From positions 1 through 16,281 of the forward strand of contig JAFANK010000063.1 in NCBI GenBank assembly GCA_019232725.1: a DNA stretch of 16,281 bases, read 5' to 3'. Both the position numbers and the translations under genes were made by a program. The notes under the pieces were generated by a model. The model was not told the origin of the DNA, ran no database searches, and was given only the letters and a program-made list of their open reading frames with translations. Shown in pieces: positions 5,980 through 13,096 of this stretch; position 1 is the stretch's first letter; every line of letters begins with the position of its first letter. The stretch is from Vulcanimicrobiota bacterium (GTDB taxonomy: Bacteria > Vulcanimicrobiota > Vulcanimicrobiia > Eremiobacterales > Eremiobacteraceae).

Positions 5980-8391
5980 TTGAAGCTCGACGCAGCTGAT
6001 CGTGCGCCGAGTGTCGCTCAAAGGACGGTGCTTGCCGTCCTTCTCTTCGTCGCCGCGCTTGCCGTGGGCACGCACGGCCAAACCGCAAGCATAGCGCGAG
6101 CACAAGAGGCGCCGTCACCGAGCCCATCCCCGAGCTTTTCCCCGCAACAAGTCCCAGAGCAGCCGAATCCGATCCCATCGCCCACACGGTACGTGGCGCC
6201 CGGCGTCGGTGGAACGCCGGTGCCGATCTTTGTCACGCCGCCGCCGAACCCGGAAGATTTCCCGCGCGTCAACAGAGGCGCGACCCCGATCCCAACGCAG
6301 ACGCCGGCGCCGGCGAACATCCAAGGCACGCCGGCGCCGCAACCGTTGCCGTCTGGGCTAGCACGCGTCACCGCAGACGAGCTGTACGGCAACAATAGTC
6401 CGACCGGCGGCTTCACCGCGTACGGCCACGTCCGGCTCGAGTACGCGACGGGGACGGTCACCGCCGATCAAGCGGTCTACGACGCGCAGACCAAGATCTT
6501 GCGCGCGACCGGCCACGTGCTGTTATCGCAAGCATCGGGAGATACCGCCACCGCGCAGGCGCTCGAGTACCATGCCGACACCGACCGCGTCGAGATGTTC
6601 GACGTCGAGGGCTCGACTGCCAACATCGTCGCCGGCGGCGAGCCGATACAAGGGCGGCTGTATTACAAAGGCAAGGAAGCGGTCCTCGATCCCAACGGCC
6701 ACACCATCATCAAAGATGGCTATATCACGACCTGCGAACCGAACCACGTCGCGTATCACGTCACCGGTCGCGAGATCGAAATACGTCCGCATGACCGGCT
6801 CATCGCCAAGGGCTCGACACTCTTTTTGGGGCAGGTCGCCGTCGCGGCGCTCGGGGTGCTCGCACTCCCGCTCACGCAGGTCGCGCAAACGCGCCAGTCG
6901 TCATATGCGCCGCGCATCGGCTACAACTCCGCGTATGGCGTGTTCATCCGCGAATTCATCAATTTCTATCGGGGCCCGAACTGGTATGGCACCTACCACG
7001 TTGATTTCTATCAAAAGGTCGGCATCGGCTTGGGTGCCGATCTCTACTTCCAGCGGCTCGATGGGCGTGGCGGCGGCTCGTTCACGTTTTACGAGCTCAA
7101 CAACAACGGCGCGCAACAGGCGCTGTCCGGAACGCGTAAGACGATCACCTCGACGTTGCAATATCAGCGCTTGTTCACTGACCACCTCCAAGCCGCCATC
7201 AACTTTGACTATTCGGGCCAGTCGGCGCTTTTCACGGCGCTCCCCACGACGACCTCGACGAACGTCTCGGTGACGCACTCCGGCGCACGCAGCACGACGA
7301 GCTACGTCGTTACCGATACAGCGTCGGGGCCGTCGCACTCGTTCGGCGGCATCGTGCAGCACACGGTCGCGTTCTCGCCCGACTTCACCCAAAGCCTCGG
7401 GCTCAATCTGCAAGACAATACGAATCCGGGCGCATTCTCACGCGCGGTCGGATTCAACTGGGACACGCACGTGAGCGCGCGCGCGTTCGACGCCGATCTC
7501 GTCATCGCGACTAACCATGGCTCGCAGACCAACACGATCGGCACCACCGCGACGACCACCCCCGTGATCGGCATCCAACGGGTCCCGGAGCTTTCGATCC
7601 GCGCACGCCCGTTTCAGATCAACACGTTGCGCCTGCCGGTGACGGGAACGCTGACCGACGGCATCTACGATGACGGATACGACAACATCGAGACGTCGCG
7701 CTTGGACTTCAACGCGCAGCTCGGGCCGGGCATCTATCGCGTCGGCGATGCGGCCGTGATCAACGCCACGGCCACCGTGCACCAAGACGCGTACGGCACC
7801 GGAGACTTGCAAGGAGCGCTCGGCTTCCAAGGAACGCTGCAGAACTTCTTCGGGCATCACGCCGACAACACGCTCGTTTATACCGACCAAAGCGTGCGCG
7901 GCTACACGCCCATGCCATCACTCGACAAGCTATCGGGCTCCAATCAGATCAGCGAAGTCCTCAACCTGTACAACCAAGCATACTATCATTTCACCGCGTC
8001 GACGAACTACGATTTCACCACGAAATTCTTAAGCTCGATCAACTATCAAGTCACGGTGAATCCGAGCCCATATTCGTACGTCAGCCTCGGCACGTCATAC
8101 GATCCGCATGGCACGGGGTACTCGCCGCTCGTCATCGAGTTCGCCACACCGGTCACGCGCACGGACTACGTGCAATTCCAAGGCGACTACGACTTCCAGC
8201 AGCACGCGCTCCAAGGACAGAACTGGTATCTCACTCACACGGTGAGCGACTGCTACGTCGTGCGGATCGCGTATCACCAGCCGCTCAAAGAAGTCGACGT
8301 CTCGCTCGCGCTGCTCGCCTTCCCAGGGCAGACGGCCACCTTCGGCATCAACAACAATGGGCCGATCGTGGCGCAGCCGTTCGGCTATTGA
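5980..8391 (+). CDS. lptD: LPS-assembly protein LptD (OstA-type, outer-membrane barrel)
   Basis: LptD inserts LPS into the outer leaflet of the outer membrane. The 803-residue product has a signal region (hydrophobic about 16-30), a Pro/Ser/Thr-rich linker (about 43-125), an OstA/LptA-like jelly roll (about 128-290, with FTAYGHVRLEYATGTVTAD), and a beta-barrel to the C-terminus, rich in alternating aromatic strands. It contains only two cysteines: Cys252 in YITTCEP, matching the family's first-domain Cys, and Cys758 in SDCYVVRIAY, matching the C-terminal CC motif; they probably form the disulfide that orients the plug. The start is TTG 5980 because the frame upstream closes at the lptF/G TGA (5959). 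The nearest SD is AAAGAG at 5966-5971. GTG 6028 is an alternative that would trim the n-region. The final two residues are not the typical terminal aromatic signature beyond FGY. Confidence 0.9.
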   Translation: MKLDAADRAPSVAQRTVLAVLLFVAALAVGTHGQTASIARAQEAPSPSPSPSFSPQQVPEQPNPIPSPTRYVAPGVGGTPVPIFVTPPPNPEDFPRVNRGATPIPTQTPAPANIQGTPAPQPLPSGLARVTADELYGNNSPTGGFTAYGHVRLEYATGTVTADQAVYDAQTKILRATGHVLLSQASGDTATAQALEYHADTDRVEMFDVEGSTANIVAGGEPIQGRLYYKGKEAVLDPNGHTIIKDGYITTCEPNHVAYHVTGREIEIRPHDRLIAKGSTLFLGQVAVAALGVLALPLTQVAQTRQSSYAPRIGYNSAYGVFIREFINFYRGPNWYGTYHVDFYQKVGIGLGADLYFQRLDGRGGGSFTFYELNNNGAQQALSGTRKTITSTLQYQRLFTDHLQAAINFDYSGQSALFTALPTTTSTNVSVTHSGARSTTSYVVTDTASGPSHSFGGIVQHTVAFSPDFTQSLGLNLQDNTNPGAFSRAVGFNWDTHVSARAFDADLVIATNHGSQTNTIGTTATTTPVIGIQRVPELSIRARPFQINTLRLPVTGTLTDGIYDDGYDNIETSRLDFNAQLGPGIYRVGDAAVINATATVHQDAYGTGDLQGALGFQGTLQNFFGHHADNTLVYTDQSVRGYTPMPSLDKLSGSNQISEVLNLYNQAYYHFTASTNYDFTTKFLSSINYQVTVNPSPYSYVSLGTSYDPHGTGYSPLVIEFATPVTRTDYVQFQGDYDFQQHALQGQNWYLTHTVSDCYVVRIAYHQPLKEVDVSLALLAFPGQTATFGINNNGPIVAQPFGY

Positions 8392-8403
8392 CCTCGTGAG
8401 CGA

Positions 8404-9240
8404 CTATACGCAGGGTTGGATGGGGGCGGGGTTGCTCGTCTTGGCCTGCACCGTGATCTGACCGCCGATGATGAATAGATTCGGGTTCGAGGGACCGCTC
8501 ACGGACGAAAAGTTTGGCAATTGGCACGCGTAGTCTTGGGTGATAGGAACGTTCACCGCGTAACCAACCGTGCCAAGGCCGTTCGGTCCGAGCTGATCCT
8601 GGGGAATGCCCGACGTGTCCGTCGTGATGAAATTGACGTAGATGTTCGTCACCGTCGGCGTGGTGATCGTGGGCGGGTTTCCCGGCGGCGTCGGATTGCC
8701 GCGAATCGATATGTTGTTGAGCGGCAAGGTGATGCTGAGCACGTTGCCGCTGCCCGTGCCGTAGCTGGCGTTGGGTATGAACGTGTAGTTGTTGGTGTTG
8801 AGCACGATCTGCAAGAACCTCACCGAGGTCACGCCACCGCCGACGCTCAGCACTTTATAGTAGTACAGAAAACCGTTGGTAGCGGCGAGCGTCGCAGGCC
8901 CATAGACGAATTCCTGATCCCAGTGCGTATAGGTGGGCGGTGTGCCTTGCCCCTCGCTCGCAGTCGGCATTCCTGGCGTCTCGCCTGCCACAGCGTTGAC
9001 GTTGCTCGTGGCTGAGGTATTGGCATTGATCGCCACGATGTACTGGCCCTGGGTCGGCGTGATCTGCCCGTTCACATAGAGCTGGAACTGAATCGTCGCC
9101 GTGAATGGGACGACCGGCGGCGGCGTGACAGGGCCTCGCCCGCACGCGGACGCGACAAGCGCCACGCAGGTCACCAAGCACAAGGTTGGCATACGGCGAA
9201 GGAAAGCTAACGTGACAGATGCACTCGCCGCGCGCGGCAT
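8404..9240 (-). CDS. Predicted lipoprotein of unknown function
   Basis: The family is not recognised. The product (278 residues from ATG 9240, 262 from ATG 9192) has a hydrophobic segment ending in ALVASAC-GRG, a plausible lipobox (Cys33 from 9240). It is followed by PVTPPPVVP and a Thr/Asn/Gly/Pro-rich, probably all-beta region with few charges, as expected for a surface or periplasmic protein. Two further cysteines near the C-terminus (DYACQLP and the penultimate residue in QPCV) could form a disulfide. The 9240 start is preferred because it supplies the basic FLRR before the hydrophobic core; the shorter form would have no positive n-region. Neither start has a clear SD. It is convergent with lptD (12-bp gap) and head-to-head with lnt, sitting as an inverted insert in the lpt locus. 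Confidence 0.72.
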   Translation of the reverse strand: MPRAASASVTLAFLRRMPTLCLVTCVALVASACGRGPVTPPPVVPFTATIQFQLYVNGQITPTQGQYIVAINANTSATSNVNAVAGETPGMPTASEGQGTPPTYTHWDQEFVYGPATLAATNGFLYYYKVLSVGGGVTSVRFLQIVLNTNNYTFIPNASYGTGSGNVLSITLPLNNISIRGNPTPPGNPPTITTPTVTNIYVNFITTDTSGIPQDQLGPNGLGTVGYAVNVPITQDYACQLPNFSSVSGPSNPNLFIIGGQITVQAKTSNPAPIQPCV

Positions 9241-10774
9241 CGCCGAAGAAAAAACCCCGGCCGTTGCGTGGCCCTTGTCTTTAGCTGCATCGGTCGCCGC
9301 GCCGCTGCTCTTGGGATTGGCGTTTCCACTCGTCAACGCCGGATTGCTCGCGTTCATCGCACTTGTCCCGCTGTTCTTGGTCTGGGCAAAATCGTCCTGG
9401 AAGCAGGCGTTGTGGTTCGGCTGGCTGGCCGGAATCCTCATGTTCGTCGTGCTCTTCCATTGGATGATCCACTCGATCGGTGACTTCGTCGGATCGTGGT
9501 CGTGGCTTGCGCTTGTCCTCTTATCCATGGTCGAGGGCGCGTGCATCGCGCTCGTCGCAGTCGTGACCGCGCTCATCGGGCGTGGGCAATTCCGCGCCAT
9601 CTGCGTCGTCGCCGTACCCGCAGCCTGGCTGCTCGGCGAGACGCTACGCACGCGTGGATCGCTCGGTGTGCCCTTCGGTGAACTCGGGCTCGTCGCCGCA
9701 CACCTGCCGTGGCTGTTGCCCATCGCAAGCTACGGCGGTGTCTATCTGCTCACGGGCATGATCGCGCTCGCCAATGGCGCCCTGGCCGGCATCATCGGCG
9801 GCACGCCGCTTGCGCGCCGCATCGGCGCGATCGTGTTGGTTGCGCTAGCCATCGTCATCGCAGCCGGCGCAGGTGCTCGCCACCGGATCGTGTTTGAGCG
9901 ACCGACCTTGCGTGTTGCCGTCGCTCAGGGCAACATATCGCAGCGCGAGAAGTGGTCGCCGGCCATCTTCGAGCGAACGCTCGCCATTTACAGCGGCCTG
10001 ACACACGAAGCCGCCGGACGAGGGGCACGCGTCGTCGTGTGGCCAGAGACCGCGGTCACGTCGTATCCTTTACAAGAACCGTGGCTGCTCGCGCGGTTGG
10101 CGTCGCTCGCGGCGCGCAACAAGGTGTGGCTGATGGCCGGCACCATCGACCGGCCGTCAGCGGAGGGGTATTACAATGCCATGCTGGAGATCACGCCGAG
10201 CGGCTCGGTGGGTGGGGTCTATCATAAGAAATACCTCGTGCCGTTCGCGGAGTATCTGCCGCTGAACAATCTTTTGCGTCCATTGCCGCTCTTCGATGCC
10301 GCATCGCGTTTCGTGTCGGGGCCGGGGCCGCATCTGCTCAGCGCCGCCGGCATGGCGTGGGGCACGCTCATCTGTTATGAGTCGGCATTTGCGCCGTACG
10401 CGCGAGCGACTGCTAACGCTGGGGCCGATGCCATCATCGTGGCCACCGATGACGCCTGGTTTGGCGGCACGAGCGGTCCATACCAGCACGCCGACGTCGC
10501 CGTCATTGGCGCCGTCTCGACCGGACGCTGGATCGTGCGCGGTGCTGACACGGGCATCTCCGACATCATCGCGCCTGATGGCTCGATCGTGGCGAGTCTC
10601 GGGCTCGACCATCAAGGCGTCGTGGTCGGCGACATCGGTCGCGGTGTCGTCACGCCATACGATCGCTTCGGCATCGCCTGGCTCCTCGTGCTCGCGCTCG
10701 CTGCGGTGGTGGCCGGTATGTGGCGACGCAGTCAGCGCGCGGTCGGCTGGCGCTCGCGCAGGGGGACTTGGTGA
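9212..10774 (+). CDS. lnt: Apolipoprotein N-acyltransferase
   Basis: Lnt adds the third acyl chain to the N-terminal cysteine of lipoproteins at the periplasmic face of the inner membrane. The 520-residue product has about six hydrophobic helices in the first 220 residues and then a nitrilase-fold domain (about 233-495). The catalytic set aligns with the E. coli triad: Glu279 in VVWPETA, Lys339 in YHKKYLVPFAEYLPL, and Cys388 in GTLICYESAF, with Glu390 two residues later. GTG 9212 is chosen because AAGGAAAG lies 6-8 nt upstream and the hydrophobic core begins at the right distance. The frame is open upstream only as antisense to the lipoprotein gene. Its stop overlaps the lptC start as GTGA. 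Any promoter would have to lie inside the inverted lipoprotein gene. Confidence 0.95.
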   Translation: MTDALAARGIAEEKTPAVAWPLSLAASVAAPLLLGLAFPLVNAGLLAFIALVPLFLVWAKSSWKQALWFGWLAGILMFVVLFHWMIHSIGDFVGSWSWLALVLLSMVEGACIALVAVVTALIGRGQFRAICVVAVPAAWLLGETLRTRGSLGVPFGELGLVAAHLPWLLPIASYGGVYLLTGMIALANGALAGIIGGTPLARRIGAIVLVALAIVIAAGAGARHRIVFERPTLRVAVAQGNISQREKWSPAIFERTLAIYSGLTHEAAGRGARVVVWPETAVTSYPLQEPWLLARLASLAARNKVWLMAGTIDRPSAEGYYNAMLEITPSGSVGGVYHKKYLVPFAEYLPLNNLLRPLPLFDAASRFVSGPGPHLLSAAGMAWGTLICYESAFAPYARATANAGADAIIVATDDAWFGGTSGPYQHADVAVIGAVSTGRWIVRGADTGISDIIAPDGSIVASLGLDHQGVVVGDIGRGVVTPYDRFGIAWLLVLALAAVVAGMWRRSQRAVGWRSRRGTW

Positions 10775-11340
10775 AGGCGCTCCTCGAGGCCGCAAGCCGG
10801 CGGCCCGCACTTGTCATGTGGACCGTGGGCGGATTGCTCGCGGCCATCTTGGTCTACTATTTGGTCACCGCGCTTTTGATGCCGGATAACCCTGCCGATT
10901 TTGGTCAACCCCAGATCACCATGAGCAACGTCAAAGGACAGGGCGAGCGCGGGAACCAGCTCGGTTGGCGGTTTGTCGCTGATAGCTCGCAGACCAGTAC
11001 GGATGGCATGGTGACGACGTATCACCACGTGCGCGAGGGCGTCTACTACCTCAAAGGCAAGCCGGCATACAAGATCACCGCCGATCAGGTAACGGTCGAT
11101 CTGCGCTCGATGAACTACACGGGCGCCGGTGCCGTGCACGTCTGGAGCGTCTTGCCGCGCGATCTCTCCGACCTCAAGACGGAGAACATCTCCTGGAACA
11201 ACCCGTTGCAGACGCTCATCTGCCCGACAGAAGTGCGCGCGAAATATAAGGGGTACGACATCGTGACGTCGCACCTGCAGGCCAACCTCGCGACGGGATC
11301 GTCGTCGCTCGGCTCGACATCGATCAAAGGGAACGGCTGA
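10771..11340 (+). CDS. lptC: LptC-family LPS export protein
   Basis: LptC is the bitopic inner-membrane protein that receives LPS from LptF/G and hands it to the LptA-like bridge. The 189-residue product has a short cytoplasmic tail, one membrane helix (about residues 16-36), and a periplasmic beta-jelly-roll with typical repeats such as YKITADQVTVDL and the closing LQTLICPTEVRAKYKGYDIVTSHLQANL pattern, here cited only as positions about 145-172. GTG 10771 overlaps the lnt TGA by four bases (GTGA) and is preceded by GGGGGA, so it is preferred over the longer GTG 10720 frame. Assignment to LptC rests on topology, fold pattern and location beside lptF/G and lptD, since the sequence is divergent. 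Confidence 0.82.
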   Translation: MKALLEAASRRPALVMWTVGGLLAAILVYYLVTALLMPDNPADFGQPQITMSNVKGQGERGNQLGWRFVADSSQTSTDGMVTTYHHVREGVYYLKGKPAYKITADQVTVDLRSMNYTGAGAVHVWSVLPRDLSDLKTENISWNNPLQTLICPTEVRAKYKGYDIVTSHLQANLATGSSSLGSTSIKGNG

Positions 11341-11347
11341 CCGCGCC

Positions 11348-12433
11348 TTAGGATTTCGCCAGTTCTGATTTTAGCCAATCGATGACGCGGACGGGTGTCG
11401 GATCTTGACCGTAGGCGATCGCTAAGTAGTACGACGCCCAATCGCCCATGTAGACGAGCGAGAGCATGCGTGAGAGCGCGCTCTGGCCGCGCGCCCAGAC
11501 TTCGTCGATCGAGCTCGCAACGCGCGCGATGATCTCCTTCGTCAGCTCGACGCGGCGGCGGATGTGCTTGGGTTCGCGGTCATCACGCAGGATCGTGACC
11601 GCGAAGCTGCGCTCCACCTCCTCCTGACCGTGCTCGCCGCTCCATCCGACCGTCTCGTTATGGTTGAGTTCTGGGAAGACGTTGGAGACCGCAAACGCCT
11701 TCGCGTTTTCTTCGATCTGCGTCTTCCATCGGTAGGCCACGACACCGCGTTCGCCTTGCGACCCGTAGATCACGGGCAGCTTGCCCTTCCATCCGGACGC
11801 AAGACGTTTGGCCGGGTTTTGCTCGAGCGGCACGTTCGGAGCGCACTCGTTGCGCACCGCGCGCAGCACGGCGCTCGCCTCGTCGATGTCCTTGAGCAGC
11901 GGCTGCGGTATCAGGCCGAGTTTGGCGGAGACGACGATCAAAGGGATCAACGAATACCCGAGCGCAGCCCGGGGTTGCAAGCCTCCGGGGAATGTGACGA
12001 GCGTGACGCCGTCTTGACGGGCGAGCTCGCTGAGCTTGCCGCCGGTGGAAAACGCCACGATACCCGCGCGCACGTGTTGCGCGCTTGCGTATGCGGCCAG
12101 CGTTTCTTCGGTGTTGCCGGAGTTGCTCGCCGCATACACGAGCGTCTGCTCACCCGTGTAACCCGGCAGATGATAATCACGGACGACGGTCACCGGCAGC
12201 GTCAGTTCCGGCTCATAGGTCGCGCGGAACAGGTCGCCGCCAATCGCTGAACCGCCCAAGCCCGCGATGACGAGCGATGAGAACGTCTTTTTCGCAAGCG
12301 CTCCGACGTCGGCGGCGGATGCGATGCGCACCGCATTGTCGACTTGTTCGGGCAGGCCGAGTATCGCACCGGCCATATCCTGAGGATCGACCCCTGTGTA
12401 CGAGGAGGCGTCAAGGACCGACTGTGTCGTCAT
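11348..12433 (-). CDS. Bifunctional phosphoglucose/phosphomannose isomerase
   Basis: This enzyme interconverts glucose-6-P or mannose-6-P with fructose-6-P, linking central carbon to sugar-nucleotide supply for envelope glycans. The 361-residue product matches the SIS-domain PGI/PMI family in length. Visible motifs are the phosphate-binding AGLGGSAIGGDLF (57-69), AASNSGNTEET (101-111), QPRAALGY (153-160), the probable catalytic glutamate in QIEENAK (Glu242), and the histidine in ELNHNE (His258). The C-terminal bact-PGI_C region follows. ATG 12433 has no strong SD. It runs convergent with lptC (7-bp gap) and lies 10 bp downstream of the KGG genes on the same strand, so it may be read with them. 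Substrate preference cannot be read from the sequence. Confidence 0.93.
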   Translation of the reverse strand: MTTQSVLDASSYTGVDPQDMAGAILGLPEQVDNAVRIASAADVGALAKKTFSSLVIAGLGGSAIGGDLFRATYEPELTLPVTVVRDYHLPGYTGEQTLVYAASNSGNTEETLAAYASAQHVRAGIVAFSTGGKLSELARQDGVTLVTFPGGLQPRAALGYSLIPLIVVSAKLGLIPQPLLKDIDEASAVLRAVRNECAPNVPLEQNPAKRLASGWKGKLPVIYGSQGERGVVAYRWKTQIEENAKAFAVSNVFPELNHNETVGWSGEHGQEEVERSFAVTILRDDREPKHIRRRVELTKEIIARVASSIDEVWARGQSALSRMLSLVYMGDWASYYLAIAYGQDPTPVRVIDWLKSELAKS

Positions 12434-12443
12434 GGCCGAGAGT

Positions 12444-12746
12444 TTAACGCGAAGAGCGTTTGGCCTCTTCGATCAAACGCTTGACCTTCTGTCCACCCTT
12501 ATGGCCGATCTTTTCGTAGAAGGTCTGCCCGTACTTGTCTTTGACGGCGTTGCCGCCTTTTTGACCGATGTTCTCGAAGAACTCCGGACCGTGGCGCGCT
12601 TTAGTAGACGTGCCGCCTTTGCGACCGATCTCCTCATAGAACTGCGGTCCATACTTGGCGCGCACGGCGTCGCCGCCGCGTTTGCCCGCTTCACGGACCG
12701 TCATGTCGCCACCGCGCTGGTCGCGTGGGTTCTTCGCTGCGGTCAA
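12444..12746 (-). CDS. KGG-repeat (con-10/GsiB-like) stress protein, copy 2
   Basis: This is a small, highly charged protein made almost entirely of four repeats of about 22 residues of the form G-x-K/R-G-G-x3-K-x3-G-x2-F-(Y/F)-E-x-I-G, the stress-induced acidophilic repeat motif (PF10685-type). Homologues such as B. subtilis GsiB and fungal con-10 are hydrophilic general-stress proteins thought to behave like hydrophilins; the molecular role is unclear. The start is ambiguous. TTG 12746 overlaps the stop of copy 1 as TTGA (coupling). ATG 12704 (MTVREAG, SD GGTGG at 4 nt) mirrors the internal MTVREAG of copy 1 and would give 86 residues. No membrane or signal segment is present. The gene ends 10 bp before the PGI/PMI start. 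Confidence 0.88.
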   Translation of the reverse strand: MTAAKNPRDQRGGDMTVREAGKRGGDAVRAKYGPQFYEEIGRKGGTSTKARHGPEFFENIGQKGGNAVKDKYGQTFYEKIGHKGGQKVKRLIEEAKRSSR

Positions 12747-12955
12747 GAGGCCAGCTCGTCCACGCTACGTTTGTTGTGTTGGCCGCCTTTGTGGCCGATC
12801 TGCTCGTAGAACTCCGAACCGTGCCGGCGCTTTGTGCTTTCCCCGCCCTTGCGGCCGATCTCCGCATAGAACTGCGGACCATAGCGGGACTTGACGATAT
12901 CGCCGCCTTTTTTGCCGGCCTCGCGGACCGTCATGCCCGATCCATCCTGGCTCAT
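12743..12955 (-). CDS. KGG-repeat (con-10/GsiB-like) stress protein, copy 1
   Basis: The 70-residue product has three KGG units (GKKGGD, GRKGGE, GHKGGQ) separated by YGPQFYAEI- and HGSEFYEQI-type linkers, close to the first three units of the downstream copy. This points to a tandem duplication followed by gain or loss of one unit. ATG 12955 is well supported: GGAGG lies 10 nt upstream and the sequence before it is intergenic. The frame remains open upstream to 13285 but is then antisense to the deacylase and not coding. A sigma-B-like promoter candidate lies about 57 bp upstream. Copy 2 starts on its stop codon. Confidence 0.88.
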   Translation of the reverse strand: MSQDGSGMTVREAGKKGGDIVKSRYGPQFYAEIGRKGGESTKRRHGSEFYEQIGHKGGQHNKRSVDELAS

Positions 12956-13011
12956 TCGTACACAACCTCCAAACCTCAGGTGACCCGTGGTTATCAGGGC
13001 CTCGTACATGT

Positions 13012-13036
13012 ATACCCGTACCGCAGGCAAGCAAAC
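13012..13036 (-). promoter_or_regulatory. Candidate sigma-B-like promoter of the KGG gene pair
   Basis: On the minus strand GTTTGC (13036-13031), a 13-bp spacer, and GGGTAT (13017-13012) match the general-stress sigma-B pattern GTTTAA-N12-14-GGGTAT, with a perfect -10 and 4 of 6 at -35. The position gives a leader of about 50 nt. The homologous gsiB gene of Bacillus is a sigma-B target, which supports the call. Whether this organism has a sigma-B-type factor is unknown. Confidence 0.5.
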
Positions 13037-13052
13037 GCGCACGCCAGTTTGC
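13031..13052. promoter_or_regulatory. Inverted repeat GCAAAC-N10-GTTTGC between divergent genes
   Basis: Six-base arms with a 10-bp centre lie in the 141-bp gap between the KGG genes and the deacylase. One arm is the proposed -35 element of the KGG promoter, so a repressor bound here would block it. A GC-rich 7-bp hairpin (about 13051-13071) follows toward the deacylase. Confidence 0.3.
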
Positions 13053-13096
13053 GCCGGCCCAGGCCCGGCGCGTCTCGGCGCACAAAAGTATGGGCG

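Noticed and set aside
8404..9240. Assignment of the inverted lipoprotein as LptE
   Set aside because: Position beside lptD is suggestive, but size and Thr/Asn/Pro-rich composition do not resemble LptE, and no motif supports it.
9241..9723. Upstream extension of the lipoprotein frame on the minus strand
   Set aside because: It is antisense to the lnt membrane region, and a signal peptide with lipobox appears only downstream of it.
11564..12250. 228-codon open frame on the plus strand opposite PGI/PMI
   Set aside because: The opposite strand carries clear SIS-domain motifs. The plus-strand product has no recognisable motif, and such shadows are common at this GC content.
12444..12955. Periodic sequence as a possible CRISPR or DNA satellite
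   Set aside because: The periodicity of about 66 bp is fully explained by the protein-level KGG repeat units; there are no identical repeats with unique spacers.
12725..13096. Upstream extension of the deacylase frame
   Set aside because: It is open in frame but lies antisense to the KGG genes, and the amidohydrolase N-terminus begins cleanly at ATG 13097.
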